Below, in pieces: positions 14,968 through 24,137 of a stretch of DNA of 64,000 nt. Where the stretch lies: positions 37,106 through 101,105 of the forward strand of contig JADHYL010000001.1 of NCBI GenBank assembly GCA_016782495.1, given 5' to 3'. The first letter of the stretch is position 1, and every line of letters begins with the position of its first letter. The stretch comes from Candidatus Omnitrophota bacterium. GTDB taxonomy: Bacteria; Omnitrophota; Gorgyraeia; JABMRN01; RBG-13-46-9. The notes under the pieces are model-generated. The model searched no databases. It saw nothing but the letters and a program-made list of their open reading frames with translations, and was not told the DNA's origin. A program made the position numbers and the translations under genes.

Positions 14968-15987
14968 TTATTTCCTGATCGCCAATCCACAAGAAACGGC
15001 AAATTGGGATTGAATGGTTTGAAGGGACTTCGGATCCACATCCGGGCCGATCTCAATTCTTGAAAATGGATTCCACAATATCGGTTTCATTCCGAAACTT
15101 TCTTCAAAATAATTCAAAATGCCTTCCAGGCGCGTTACACCGCCGGAGACGTAAATTTCATTAAGCCCCTTTCCGTACTGGTTTTCGTAATATCCGAAAG
15201 ATAACCTGAGTTCGTTGGCTAGATCGCTTAAAACCGGTTTCGTCGCCTCGAAAACCTGTAAGATCTTATCTTTGGGGTCAAATATCAGCGTGTCGGATTC
15301 TTTTTCATCTACCTGGAGTATCTTTGAAATGGCCTTACCCACATCCTTGCCTCCGATCAATATGTCCCTGGTAAAAAAGGGCTTATCCCCTCTTGATATG
15401 ACAACATTGGTTTGCGTATAGCCGATGTTTAAGAGCGCGGTGCTTTTGGATTCGTCCAGGCTTTCAAAGGAATTGCAGAACGCATTAAAACAGGCAAAGC
15501 TATCGATATCGATGACGGGAACGAAAAACCCGATTTCTTTCAACATGTCGATTCTGGAATTGATATCCTGTTTTTTTGCGGCGGCCAAAAGAACCCTCAT
15601 CTGGCTTTTTCCTCCGGTGGCACTTTCCAATATGAGCGCGTCAATGTTTACGTCGTTGATGTTGAAAGGTATGTACTTTTCCGCTTCGAAACGCAGGGAA
15701 TTTTTGAGGTCTTCTGCTTTCATCTTTGGCATCTCGATGAACCTCACGATAGCCGAAGGGGCTGAAAGAGAAATATTAATGTCTTTTGTGGACGGGCGGA
15801 AACGTTCCAGAAGTGCCTTGAGCGTCTTGCCGGCCTTGGTTTGGGTTGGCGGGAATTCGATCTCGGCGGAATCGAACTTCACAAGCTTCTCGCGGCTCGC
15901 CTCCGACGATATCTCTACTATCTTGATGCATCTCGTGCCGATATCAAGACCTACGCGTGATATCTTTTTTGAAGGTCGGGGCTTCAT
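14968..15987 (-). CDS. pilM: Type IV pilus assembly ATPase-fold protein PilM
   Basis: PilM is an actin/FtsA-like cytoplasmic protein that binds the PilN tail and couples the motor ring to the alignment complex. The 339 residues show the family phosphate-1 loop VGLDIGTRCIKIVEI at 13-27 and SAPSAIVRFIEMPKM. LNIGYTQTNVVISRGDKPFFTRDI is the second phosphate loop, and YVSGGVTRLEGI is the adenosine-loop motif. It is the first gene of the pilM-N-O-P-Q-rng-pilVWX-like operon, about 40 bp behind a TTGACA promoter. Confidence 0.94.
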   Translation of the reverse strand: MKPRPSKKISRVGLDIGTRCIKIVEISSEASREKLVKFDSAEIEFPPTQTKAGKTLKALLERFRPSTKDINISLSAPSAIVRFIEMPKMKAEDLKNSLRFEAEKYIPFNINDVNIDALILESATGGKSQMRVLLAAAKKQDINSRIDMLKEIGFFVPVIDIDSFACFNAFCNSFESLDESKSTALLNIGYTQTNVVISRGDKPFFTRDILIGGKDVGKAISKILQVDEKESDTLIFDPKDKILQVFEATKPVLSDLANELRLSFGYYENQYGKGLNEIYVSGGVTRLEGILNYFEESFGMKPILWNPFSRIEIGPDVDPKSLQTIQSQFAVSCGLAIRK

Positions 15988-16022
15988 TATAATAGTATTA
16001 TATAAAGTCTAATTTTATCATA

Positions 16023-16051
16023 AGAGTAGCATATGCGGGTAGGTTTGTCAA
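16023..16051 (-). promoter_or_regulatory. Promoter of the pilM operon
   Basis: The -35 box TTGACA lies at 16046-16051 and the -10 box TACTCT at 16023-16028, with a 17-bp spacer. It sits between the glycosyltransferase stop and the pilM start. Just upstream an 8-bp AAACTTTT/AAAAGTTT hairpin (16058-16081) overlaps the glycosyltransferase stop codon and may weakly end the preceding transcript. Confidence 0.7.
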
Positions 16052-16063
16052 GGGCGCAAACTT

Positions 16064-16828
16064 TTAAGGTGTGAAAAGTTTCCTGCCGTTTTTGTTAAAA
16101 ATCGAAAACCTGCCAAGCCTTAGCTTTTGGAGTACGAACTTTGCCGAGGACATCAATACGTTGAGGCCGTAAATTACGCTTCTTTTGAATCCTATGGACG
16201 AAGACTCGCTCGTATATTGCGATGGGGCGGTGATCTCGCCGATTCTGTAGCCGAAATATATTGCTTGAACGAGCATCTGGTTGTCAAAAACAAAATCATC
16301 GGAATTTTCTACTATCGGAAGGTTTAATAAAACCTCTTTCGAAAACGCTCTGTAACCCGTATGATATTCCGAAAGCTTCTGGCCGAGTAAAATATTTTCT
16401 ACAAGGGTTAAAAACCTGTTAAAAATATATTTATAGAGGGGCATCCCGCCCTTAAGCGCCATACCGCCTAAAATTCTGGAACCCAGCACTATATCGAACA
16501 TACCAGAAGTTATAAGACCTGCCATGGCAGTTATTAATTTGGGAGGATACTGATAATCGGGGTGAAGCATTACGATTACATCCGCACCTTTCTTAAGCGC
16601 CTCCCTGTAACAGGTTTTTTGGTTTGCGCCGTATCCCTTATTTCTTTCATGCACGAAGATGTCAATTCCCATTTTTCTTGCGATTTCAACCGTCCGATCG
16701 CTTGAGTAATCATCTGTCAAAAGTATCTCATCAACAATATCCTTGGGGATTTCGTCATAAGTTTTTTTGAGCGTTTTTTCGGCGTTATAAGCCGGCATAA
16801 CAACGACTATTTTCTTTTTCTCCAGCAT
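16064..16828 (-). CDS. Glycosyltransferase family 2 (polyprenyl-phosphate sugar synthase type)
   Basis: A 254-residue GT-A fold transferase. VVVMPAYNAEKTL opens the nucleotide-sugar domain, ILLTDDYSSDRT carries an Asp of the sugar-nucleotide site, and VIVMLHPDYQYPPK is a DXD-like metal-binding region. GYRAFSKEVL and NSDDFVFDNQMLVQA match the acceptor-side motifs of the dolichyl-phosphate mannose/glucose synthase subgroup. There is no C-terminal membrane segment. It follows the TMTC-like gene by 9 nt. A plausible role is making a lipid-linked sugar that this GT-C-like membrane protein uses, but the sugar and acceptor are unknown. Confidence 0.85.
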   Translation of the reverse strand: MLEKKKIVVVMPAYNAEKTLKKTYDEIPKDIVDEILLTDDYSSDRTVEIARKMGIDIFVHERNKGYGANQKTCYREALKKGADVIVMLHPDYQYPPKLITAMAGLITSGMFDIVLGSRILGGMALKGGMPLYKYIFNRFLTLVENILLGQKLSEYHTGYRAFSKEVLLNLPIVENSDDFVFDNQMLVQAIYFGYRIGEITAPSQYTSESSSIGFKRSVIYGLNVLMSSAKFVLQKLRLGRFSIFNKNGRKLFTP

Positions 16829-16837
16829 ATTACTTCT

Positions 16838-18874
16838 CTATTCTTCTTTTATCCCGGAATTTTTTTTCATTTTTTCTAAACGGTTTGCAGCGAGCACCTT
16901 TATTTGTTCGAGCGTTTGCACGGGGACATCGATGGATTTCTGATAATATGCCTTGGCGCTCTTGGCATCCTTGTCCATCTCTTTTTTTATCCCGACGTAA
17001 TAATAACATATTACTTTAAATTCCGGCTGCCACGACTCTGTCTTCCGAAGGAGATCTTGCAGCGTTATTTCGCCAACGAGAAATTTTGAAATCTCATTAA
17101 ACCATATCTGATCATTAAAGTCCTCCGAAACCCGCTGCCAGACTCCAACTGCTTTTTCGTTATCTCCTTTTCCGAAATATAAATCTCCCAATCTAAGTCC
17201 AGCAGCTGCATAAGCTGATCTTGCATGATGTGGCGGGGGTTCTTTTAAAATTTCGTTTAGCCGCACAATACCGGAATCAACATCCCCCTTAAGCAAATCA
17301 AGCGTAGCGACGGAAATCTTTATGCCAATGGAATCCGGGTTAAGGGCGAGGCCCTTTTTGTACTCGTTATACGCCAAGTCGTATTTTTCCTGCCGCTGAT
17401 AAACGATAGCCAGGGCCGTATATGTCGGGATATACTGCGGGTCGTTTTTTAAAATCTCTCTGTATTGTTTGATTGCCTCCTCGAGACGCTCGTTGTGTAT
17501 GTGGTATAGCGCTATCATCCTTCTTGCCGAGGGGTTCTCATCGGGAGAAACCCGAAGTGCCTCCCTTGCCTCCTCGAAGGATTTTTCTTTGTCGCCAGCA
17601 TTATAATAAGCGACCGAGAGATTAAGGTGCGCCCGGTAATTATCGGGGTATTTCTCCAGGACGCCTTTAGAAAACGCAATATCGTTTGACCAGGTGGTGT
17701 TTCTTTCCATTGTAAGATATGAAAAAACAAAAACGAGAAAAACCGAAAAACATGTTAATGAATACCTGAAGATACGCAACTTTTTAATTTTATCGAAGAA
17801 CTTCACGATAAGCGCCGCGATTATGATAAAATAACCGACCGACGGCAGGTATAAAAATCTTTCGGCTATCAATATCTGGATTGGTATAATGTTTGCGGCT
17901 GGGGCAAGGGCTATAAAAAACCAAAAAACACAAAATGCTACGAGTTTTTTCTTCTTTGCCAGCTTTATAGCGGTTGCAATTAACAGAATAATTGCGATAA
18001 TCGAAAGAAATACCGCCGGCTCTTTTATTGAATATGAGGCAGGAAACATGACGTAATCGGCGCACAAACCTACGGGGTAAACAAGCAATCTGATATAATA
18101 AACTATGCCACGCGCCATCGTAAGAAAGGTCGTATACGCATCCCCGGTCCAATAATCGCATTGCGCGAGTTTACCTATAATATTAAAACGCAGAATTACG
18201 TATGACGCAAGAATCAGGAAAAAGGTAAAATACCGCAGCGCCCTTACGCTAATCTTTTCTTTCCTGCCGTAAAAAATATCGTACAGGATTATCAGAAACG
18301 GGAAGCTTGCGGCCATTTCTTTCGAAAAAAGCGAACATGAAAATAGCAAAAGCGATGTAATGTAAAAAGGCAACCGCCCTCGCTTTATGTAACCCATATA
18401 CGCGATGAACGCTGCAAGATAGAAAAACAAAAACAAAACGTCCGCCCTTCCGGATATCCACGCCACGCATTCGGTCTGAATGGGATGGGTTAAAAAAAAT
18501 AACGAGGCAAGCATACTTATAATTCTTTTCCCGGTAATAAATAAAACAAGATAAAAAACCAAAATAGCGTTTGCGATATGAAAAAAAAGATTCGTGAGGT
18601 GGTAGCCGAGCGGATTCAGTTTCCAGAAAAAATAGTCCACTGCGTATGACAATATAAGAAGCGGCCTGTAATTTTCACCGGCCAAGGTACCCTTAGCCAA
18701 CGCGTCTTTTGAGAAAAAATAGTGCGGCAAAAGGCGCAGGTCTTTTATGAAATCGTTCGAGATGACAAAGGCTACGTCATCCCATACAAAATCCCCGCCC
18801 AATGAATTACTGTAGACAATGATACCCGAGAAAATTATTAAAAAAAGTATTATACTTCTCTCTACTGTGATCAA
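16838..18874 (-). CDS. TMTC-like multi-pass membrane protein with TPR repeats (paralogue 1)
   Basis: A 678-residue protein. Residues 1 to about 390 hold ten or so membrane helices with the conserved loop GGDFVWDDVAFVISND after the first helix, the segment ENYRPLLILSYAVDYFFWKLN, and HPIQTECVAWISGRADVLF. This arrangement is seen in TMTC/GT-C-fold O-mannosyltransferase-like proteins. Residues 400-670 are TPR repeats (YPDNYRAHLNLSVAYYNAGDKE and following). The start is a TTG (reading MITVERSIILF), chosen because the paralogue at 32429-34219 begins similarly and no ATG lies nearby. It might transfer sugars to exported proteins such as pilins. The pilin gene lies directly upstream, separated by a terminator. 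Confidence 0.75.
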   Translation of the reverse strand: MITVERSIILFLIIFSGIIVYSNSLGGDFVWDDVAFVISNDFIKDLRLLPHYFFSKDALAKGTLAGENYRPLLILSYAVDYFFWKLNPLGYHLTNLFFHIANAILVFYLVLFITGKRIISMLASLFFLTHPIQTECVAWISGRADVLFLFFYLAAFIAYMGYIKRGRLPFYITSLLLFSCSLFSKEMAASFPFLIILYDIFYGRKEKISVRALRYFTFFLILASYVILRFNIIGKLAQCDYWTGDAYTTFLTMARGIVYYIRLLVYPVGLCADYVMFPASYSIKEPAVFLSIIAIILLIATAIKLAKKKKLVAFCVFWFFIALAPAANIIPIQILIAERFLYLPSVGYFIIIAALIVKFFDKIKKLRIFRYSLTCFSVFLVFVFSYLTMERNTTWSNDIAFSKGVLEKYPDNYRAHLNLSVAYYNAGDKEKSFEEAREALRVSPDENPSARRMIALYHIHNERLEEAIKQYREILKNDPQYIPTYTALAIVYQRQEKYDLAYNEYKKGLALNPDSIGIKISVATLDLLKGDVDSGIVRLNEILKEPPPHHARSAYAAAGLRLGDLYFGKGDNEKAVGVWQRVSEDFNDQIWFNEISKFLVGEITLQDLLRKTESWQPEFKVICYYYVGIKKEMDKDAKSAKAYYQKSIDVPVQTLEQIKVLAANRLEKMKKNSGIKEE

Positions 18875-18900
18875 ATGAGTTAACGATGAAGTGGGGATAC

Positions 18901-18933
18901 AAAAAAAGCGGCACTTTTTAAATGCCGCTTTTT
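18901..18933 (-). terminator. Rho-independent terminator after the pilin gene
   Basis: The stem GCGGCA/TGCCGC with a 9-nt loop (18908-18928) is followed on the minus strand by seven T residues. It also has a short T run on the plus strand. It lies about 20 nt past the pilin stop codon and separates the abundant pilin message from the TMTC-like gene. Confidence 0.85.
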
Positions 18934-18952
18934 GCTGCGCTAGAAATTGTGA

Positions 18953-19285
18953 TTATAGCGTGTGGTTTCCTCCCTCGCTGCAAGTCGGATCGGCACTTAC
19001 CGCACCTATGGTGTATGCTGTACTTGTGCCTACCGGACATGCTGGAGTTCTCTTGATGTAATTCGGAGTCAAGTCTGACCAAGCGGGTGTGTCCGTGTCG
19101 GATTTACCGATATCAAGCGCCCATACCTGTTTTGCGCCGTCAATCTGTTTTAGATTGGCGATGCAGGCATTTTCTTGCGCCTGTGTCCTTGCTCTCACGA
19201 AGTTGGGAATGGCGATGGCCGCTAATAAACCTATAATTGCAACAACTATCATAATTTCAACCAGCGTAAAACCCCTTTTCTTCAT
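18953..19285 (-). CDS. pilA: Major type IV pilin / pseudopilin
   Basis: A 110-residue prepilin. The leader MKKRG is followed by FTLVEIMIVVAIIGLLAAIA: cleavage between Gly and Phe, Glu at +5, and the canonical hydrophobic assembly helix. Then come NFVRARTQAQENACIANLKQ and a very short globular domain with three more Cys residues, likely disulfide-bonded. The length and the CIANLKQIDGAKQVWALD segment are typical of small pilins or GspG-like pseudopilins in PVC-group bacteria. It has its own strong promoter and terminator between the motor operon and the TMTC-like gene, as expected for a highly expressed structural subunit. Confidence 0.9.
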   Translation of the reverse strand: MKKRGFTLVEIMIVVAIIGLLAAIAIPNFVRARTQAQENACIANLKQIDGAKQVWALDIGKSDTDTPAWSDLTPNYIKRTPACPVGTSTAYTIGAVSADPTCSEGGNHTL

Positions 19286-19385
19286 CTTTTTCTCACCCCC
19301 TTTTCTTCCCTTTTAGGCCAGAGACGCCTCTTGCGGGGATTAAGCTTTTCTCTTCCCACAAAAGGCATTTTTGGGATACCATATA

Positions 19386-19414
19386 AGTATAACATACAAA
19401 ATCGGCATTGTCAA
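19386..19414 (-). promoter_or_regulatory. Strong promoter of the pilin gene
   Basis: The -35 box TTGACA at 19409-19414 is perfect and the -10 box TATACT lies at 19386-19391, 17 bp apart. The leader of about 95 nt includes a small TCCCA/TGGGA hairpin and ends with GGGGGTGAG before the pilin ATG. The promoter starts 13 nt past the pilC stop codon, so pilin is transcribed independently of the motor genes. Confidence 0.85.
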
Positions 19415-19426
19415 GGTAGGCCCATT

Positions 19427-20647
19427 TTAAGTATTTATCACCTGGGAAATCTGCAATATGGGCATGAACATACATATAACTATACCGCCTATAACAATAC
19501 CTAAAAAAGCTATTATAAGCGGCTCGATAAGGCTCGTTAATCCGCTTACGGCCGCATCCACCTGTTCATCGTAAAAATCCGCTATTTTTGACAGCATCTT
19601 TTCGAGCTCCCCCGTCTGCTCCCCCACCGAAATCATCCTGACCACCATGGGCGGAAATACACCGCTTCTTGCCAGCGGATCGGCAATAGACTCCCCTTCC
19701 CTGACATTGGCGGCCACCCTGTCAACCGCCTTTTCTATGATGCGATTTCCGGCGGTTTTACTTACAATATCGAGCGAATTCAGGATGGGAACCCCGCTTT
19801 TTATAAGGGTTGAAAGGGTTCTGGTAAACTTTCCCACAGCTACCTTTCGAAGCAATATCCCGAATATGGGTAGGTGAAGTTTCAGGCTGTCGACTTTAAC
19901 CTTTCCGTTTTCTGTTTTAGTATACCTGTTGATCGCAAAGCCAATTACAGCCATAAAAATGATGGTGATATAAAAATATTTCCTCAAAAAATCGCTTACA
20001 TTGATCATGATCTGCGTAGGTAGAGGCAAGGTTGCCCCAAAACCCGAATATATGTCCTTAAATACCGGAACGACTTTTATCATTAAAAAGACAGTTATTG
20101 CAATCGCCATAATGGTCACGGCTGCAGGATATACAAGCGCCGCTTTTATTTTCCTCTGTAGGCTACTTGTCTTTTCAAGATACATCGCAACCCTGTCCAG
20201 AATTTCGTCCAGCATACCGCTGGATTCGCCTGCCTTTACCAGATTTATAAAAAGGCCGGAAAACACCCCTGCGTGTTTTGAAAGCGCCTCGGACAGGCTT
20301 GAACCCGTCTCTACGTCGTCACGGATCCTGGAAACAACCTGTTTAAACGACATGTTTTCGGTCTGCTCAGCCAGAATATCCAGCGCATTAACCAGCGGAA
20401 TACCTGCGTCAACCATGGTGGCAAGCTGCCTGGAGAATATGACAAGGTCGTCGATCTTTACCCTCTGCCCTTTTTTGCCTTTAAAAATACCGAGGGAAAA
20501 TACGGCACTTTTTTCTTCTTCGAGCGAGATGATAAAAAAGCCCTTTTCTCTTAAAGATTGAACGGCGGTATTTCTGGAATCCGCCTCGAGTGTCCCTTTT
20601 AATGTTTTTCCGGCGGTATCTTTGACCGTGTATTTAAATTTTGCCAT
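19427..20647 (-). CDS. pilC: Type IV pilus inner-membrane platform protein PilC (GspF family)
   Basis: PilC is the polytopic platform that passes motor movement to pilin subunits. The 406 residues begin MAKFKYTVKDTAGKTLKGTLEADS, the usual N-terminal motif. Two homologous GspF domains follow: residues 70-190 (FSRQLATMVDAGIPLVNALDIL) and 270-395 (FTRTLSTLIKSGVPILNSLDIV). Membrane helices lie near 170-190, 220-240 and 375-400. It is the last gene of the motor operon, 4 nt after the second pilB in transcription order. Confidence 0.96.
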   Translation of the reverse strand: MAKFKYTVKDTAGKTLKGTLEADSRNTAVQSLREKGFFIISLEEEKSAVFSLGIFKGKKGQRVKIDDLVIFSRQLATMVDAGIPLVNALDILAEQTENMSFKQVVSRIRDDVETGSSLSEALSKHAGVFSGLFINLVKAGESSGMLDEILDRVAMYLEKTSSLQRKIKAALVYPAAVTIMAIAITVFLMIKVVPVFKDIYSGFGATLPLPTQIMINVSDFLRKYFYITIIFMAVIGFAINRYTKTENGKVKVDSLKLHLPIFGILLRKVAVGKFTRTLSTLIKSGVPILNSLDIVSKTAGNRIIEKAVDRVAANVREGESIADPLARSGVFPPMVVRMISVGEQTGELEKMLSKIADFYDEQVDAAVSGLTSLIEPLIIAFLGIVIGGIVICMFMPILQISQVINT

Positions 20648-20651
20648 AATC

Positions 20652-22385
20652 TTAATCCTCCGTCGTAATTCTTAAAACCTCTTCCAAGGTTGTCTGACCG
20701 GAAGCGAAATTTTCCAATGCGCTATCCCTTAACAACATCATGCCTTGCGAGAGGGCATATTTTCGTATTTCGTCGCTCGAAACCCTTTTTATAATCATAT
20801 CCCTTATCGTGTCGTCTATGGTCAGTGTTTCCAAAAGCCCCATGCGACCAAGATAGCCGGTATTGTTGCAGCGCGGACACCCCTTACCATGATAAAAGGG
20901 CCTTCTTTTCATAAGTTTGTCTATGTCTACGCCGCCGCCGATCCTCTCAAACACTGATCGGGGAATGTCAATAGGCTCCTTGCATCGCGGGCATATTTTT
21001 CGGCACAGTCTTTGCGCTGCCGTAAGAACGAGACTCGCCGAAACGAGGAACGGCTCAACCCCCATGTCAATAAGCCTTGTTATAGCGCCTATCGCGTCGT
21101 TTGTATGCAGTGTACTCAAGACAAGCTGGCCTGTTAGGGATGCCTTGATGGCTATGTCGGCGGTTTCAAAGTCTCTGATCTCACCAATCATAATGATATC
21201 CGGGTTCTGCCTTAGAATGGATCTTAGTCCGCTGGCAAACGTCAACCCTATATCCGGATTTACCTGAATCTGGGTTATCCCTTCGACTTCATACTCGACA
21301 GGTTCTTCTATTGTCACGATATTTACCTTCGGTGTATTCAGATTGTTAACGATGGAGTAAAGTGTGGTTGATTTTCCGCTTCCGGTCGGCCCCGTTAATA
21401 AAATCATGCCGAAAGGTCTCTCCAGTGCTTTTTTAAAGGCTTTTAAAGGTTCTCGTAAAAATCCCAGCTTTTCCAGTCCGATGCTCAAATTTGACTTATC
21501 AAGTGCTCGAAGAACAACTTTGTTGCCAAATGCTATCGGTAGAATACTGACTCTAAAATCTATCTCTTTCTGGCCTAATTTTATTCTGAAGCGCCCGTCC
21601 TGAGGAACCCTTGTCTCTGTTATATCTAACTTGGACATGATCTTGAGCCTTGCAATAACCGCGTTCTGGTTCTTTTTGGGTAGCCTCAATGCCTCCTGTA
21701 GGGCACCATCGATTCGGTATCTCACGCGGAGGTCCTTTTCGCACGGCTCGATATGAATGTCACTCGCCCTGCCTCTTAAGGCTTCGTTCAGTATCAGCGA
21801 GACAATCTTTACAATAGGGGCTTTTTGGCTTTCCTCGGTGATTTCGCCGACGTCTAATTTTTCCTCTTCGACAACCTCCACGCTCTCGGTCCCTGCATCC
21901 TTTACGATCTTAGCCATGTCTTCCGTCGGCGCCCCGTATATTTTCCCCAGGGCATCTTTTATGTCGTTATCGGCGGCTATAATAACCTCGATGTTATCAG
22001 CGTTACGCGAGAGAATTGTTTTTACGTCGTCTATGGCTAAGACGTCTGTCGGATCCGACATGGCGATTGTCAGGGTATTTGCGATTTTTGATATGGGGAT
22101 AAGATTATGCCTTAGGGCGATCTTTTCTGGAACTAGCTTCGCTATCTTGGGATCGATTTTATATTTTGACAAGTCAAGGGGGGGAATGTGGAGTTCTTCA
22201 CTTAAAAAAATAACCAGGTCCTTGTGCGTTATAATATTTTCTTTTATTAAAATTTTTCCTAGGCTGCCGCCCGCTTTTTTACGGATATCCAATACCCTTT
22301 TAAGCTGATCCTCGCTTATGAGCTTCTTCTCTTTGAGAATATCCAGTAATTTATCTGATAGTGTTTTTTTCTCCGTTGGCATCAT
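20652..22385 (-). CDS. pilB: Pilus extension ATPase PilB, copy 1 (GspE family)
   Basis: Hexameric ATPase that powers pilus extension. Of 577 residues, about 1-150 are the MshEN-type N-terminal domain (LLDILKEKKLISEDQLKRVL, GGSLGKILIKENIITHKDL). The GspE core follows, with Walker A GPTGSGKSTTLYS near residue 336, the Asp box IVTIEEPVEYEVEG, Walker B DIIMIGEIRD and the His box LSTLHTNDAIGA. A four-Cys zinc site is present (CRKICPRC and CPRCNNTGYLGR). It lies between its paralogue (10-nt gap) and pilC (4-nt gap). Adjacency to pilC suggests this is the partner of the main machine. Confidence 0.95.
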   Translation of the reverse strand: MMPTEKKTLSDKLLDILKEKKLISEDQLKRVLDIRKKAGGSLGKILIKENIITHKDLVIFLSEELHIPPLDLSKYKIDPKIAKLVPEKIALRHNLIPISKIANTLTIAMSDPTDVLAIDDVKTILSRNADNIEVIIAADNDIKDALGKIYGAPTEDMAKIVKDAGTESVEVVEEEKLDVGEITEESQKAPIVKIVSLILNEALRGRASDIHIEPCEKDLRVRYRIDGALQEALRLPKKNQNAVIARLKIMSKLDITETRVPQDGRFRIKLGQKEIDFRVSILPIAFGNKVVLRALDKSNLSIGLEKLGFLREPLKAFKKALERPFGMILLTGPTGSGKSTTLYSIVNNLNTPKVNIVTIEEPVEYEVEGITQIQVNPDIGLTFASGLRSILRQNPDIIMIGEIRDFETADIAIKASLTGQLVLSTLHTNDAIGAITRLIDMGVEPFLVSASLVLTAAQRLCRKICPRCKEPIDIPRSVFERIGGGVDIDKLMKRRPFYHGKGCPRCNNTGYLGRMGLLETLTIDDTIRDMIIKRVSSDEIRKYALSQGMMLLRDSALENFASGQTTLEEVLRITTED

Positions 22386-22395
22386 TCCTCATTAT

Positions 22396-24135
22396 CTATT
22401 TTATGGCGATATCCTGCTCCCCTACCGTTACGCGCAATACTTCTTCGATGGTCGTAACCCCACTCAACACTTTCTTGATGCCGTTTTCTCTTAATGTCTT
22501 CATCCCCTCTCTGCGCGCCTGTTCTCTTATCTTGTGCTCCTGGGCTTTTTCAAGAATGAGGCCTCGAATGTCGGCCGAGAGCTCAAGTGCTTCAATGAGG
22601 CCCACCCTTCCCTTGTAGCCAGTATTTTGACAGGCCTTGCACCCTTTTCCTTTGTATGCAACGTTCTTGCCGCGTGGATTATTAAGCTGAAGTTTTTTTG
22701 CGACTGCCTCATCAATCCTGTACGATTCTTTGCATGCTTCGCAAATCTTGCGCACAAGCCTCTGGGCAGCGACAAGAATCATACTCGATGTTATGAGAAA
22801 GGGCTCCACCCCCATATTGACCAATCGCACGATGGAACCGCTTGCGGTCGTCGTATGGAGCGTGCTTAAGACCAGGTGCCCCGTAAGGGCTGCTTTTATG
22901 GCTACGTCAACAGTTTCAAAGTCTCTTATCTCCCCAACCATTATTATATCGGGATCCTGCCTCAAGAATGATCGAAGCGCGCTGGCAAAGGTAAGCTTGA
23001 GCTCCGGTTTTACGGTAAGCTGGTTTATGCCTTCCAGCTGGTATTCCACGGGGTCCTCGGCAGTAATTATATTCTTTTTTGGTGAATCCACATACTTAAG
23101 AACTGAATAGAGCGTCGTAGTTTTGCCGCATCCTGTCGGACCGCATGAAAGAATCATTCCGTGCGGTCTCATCGCGGCTTTCTTTATGCTTTCCAGCGGC
23201 TCCTTTTCAAAACCCAGTTTATCCAGGTCGAGAGTCGCCTGGGATTTATCTAATATCCTCAAGGCAACCTTTTCTCCGTTATGCGAGGGCAAAACGGAAA
23301 TCCTGAAATCGATTTCTCTGTTTTGTATTTTGGCTTTGAAGCGGCCGTCTTGTGGAAGTCGTCTTTCTGCAATTTTTAAATTTGATATGACTTTTAGCCG
23401 GGAAACAAGCGCCGGGTGTATCTTTTTGGGAGAACGCTGGAATTCTTTTAATACGCCGTCGATCCTGTATCTAACGCGGAGCGTACCCTCCAAAGGCTCT
23501 ATCAGAATATCGCTTGCCCTGGCCTTGACCGCCTCTGCAAGCAGCATGTTTGTGATCTTTACTACCGGCGCATCCTGAATAAGTTTTATAAGCTGGGTAG
23601 AGGACATGGTATCCTCGACCTCGTCGATTACTTCTATATCGCCTTGCGGTTCTATTTCACCGATAATCTTCTCAATGGCTTCGTGCGCTCCGGCCTCGTA
23701 GTACTCGGCTATAGCTTCGTCAATATCCCTGTCGCTTGCGATAACAACGCTTATTTTACAACCCGTAATCGCTGCGAGGTCATCTGTTGTGAATACATTT
23801 AACGGGTCGGCTATTGCTACCGTCAAATAGACGCCTATCTTTGAAACGGGCATGACGCGGTAGTTTTTCACGACTTTCTTCGGGATGAGCTTTATCACCT
23901 CGGACGAAATTTTGTAGCGCGAAAGATCAATCGGCGGAATACCCAGTTCCTGGCTCAGGGCCGAAACAAGTTGTTTTCTTGGTACGACCCCCATACTGAC
24001 CAGGATGTCAATTAATTTTCCTCCTCTTTCTTTCTGTATTTCAAGGGCTTTCTTGATGTCATTTTCTACGAGAAGTTTTTTCTCGCAGAGGGCTTTCATG
24101 ATTCTGTCCTTTATCGATAAGGTGTTTTCTTTCAT
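22396..24135 (-). CDS. PilB/GspE-family ATPase, copy 2
   Basis: A 579-residue paralogue of the adjacent PilB with the same layout. The MshEN-like N-terminal domain is residues 1-150 (ALEIQKERGGKLIDILVSMGVV). Walker A is GPTGCGKTTTLYS, followed by Asp box IITAEDPVEYQLEG, Walker B DIIMVGEIRD and the zinc Cys pairs CEAC and CKAC. Catalytic residues appear intact. Between the repeats of its first domain lies an acidic linker (IGEIEPQGDIEVIDEVEDTM). Two extension ATPases in one operon could form a mixed ring, serve different pilins, or represent an MshE-type sensor plus a PilB. The sequence alone cannot say which. Confidence 0.92.
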   Translation of the reverse strand: MKENTLSIKDRIMKALCEKKLLVENDIKKALEIQKERGGKLIDILVSMGVVPRKQLVSALSQELGIPPIDLSRYKISSEVIKLIPKKVVKNYRVMPVSKIGVYLTVAIADPLNVFTTDDLAAITGCKISVVIASDRDIDEAIAEYYEAGAHEAIEKIIGEIEPQGDIEVIDEVEDTMSSTQLIKLIQDAPVVKITNMLLAEAVKARASDILIEPLEGTLRVRYRIDGVLKEFQRSPKKIHPALVSRLKVISNLKIAERRLPQDGRFKAKIQNREIDFRISVLPSHNGEKVALRILDKSQATLDLDKLGFEKEPLESIKKAAMRPHGMILSCGPTGCGKTTTLYSVLKYVDSPKKNIITAEDPVEYQLEGINQLTVKPELKLTFASALRSFLRQDPDIIMVGEIRDFETVDVAIKAALTGHLVLSTLHTTTASGSIVRLVNMGVEPFLITSSMILVAAQRLVRKICEACKESYRIDEAVAKKLQLNNPRGKNVAYKGKGCKACQNTGYKGRVGLIEALELSADIRGLILEKAQEHKIREQARREGMKTLRENGIKKVLSGVTTIEEVLRVTVGEQDIAIK

Positions 24136-24137
24136 CT

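Noticed and set aside
6436..18874. Type II secretion system instead of type IV pilus
   Set aside because: The presence of pilM-N-O-P order, a PilT-type retraction ATPase and PilV/W/X-like minor pilins fits type IV pili. GspC, GspD-specific and GspK-L-M genes are not seen.
19290..19385. Possible cyclic di-GMP-I riboswitch in the pilin leader
   Set aside because: CGCAAGAGG followed by CTGGCCTAAA recalls part of the GEMM core, and a pilin target would fit, but the 5' GGCAAACC-type strand, the tetraloop stem and the closing helix are missing.
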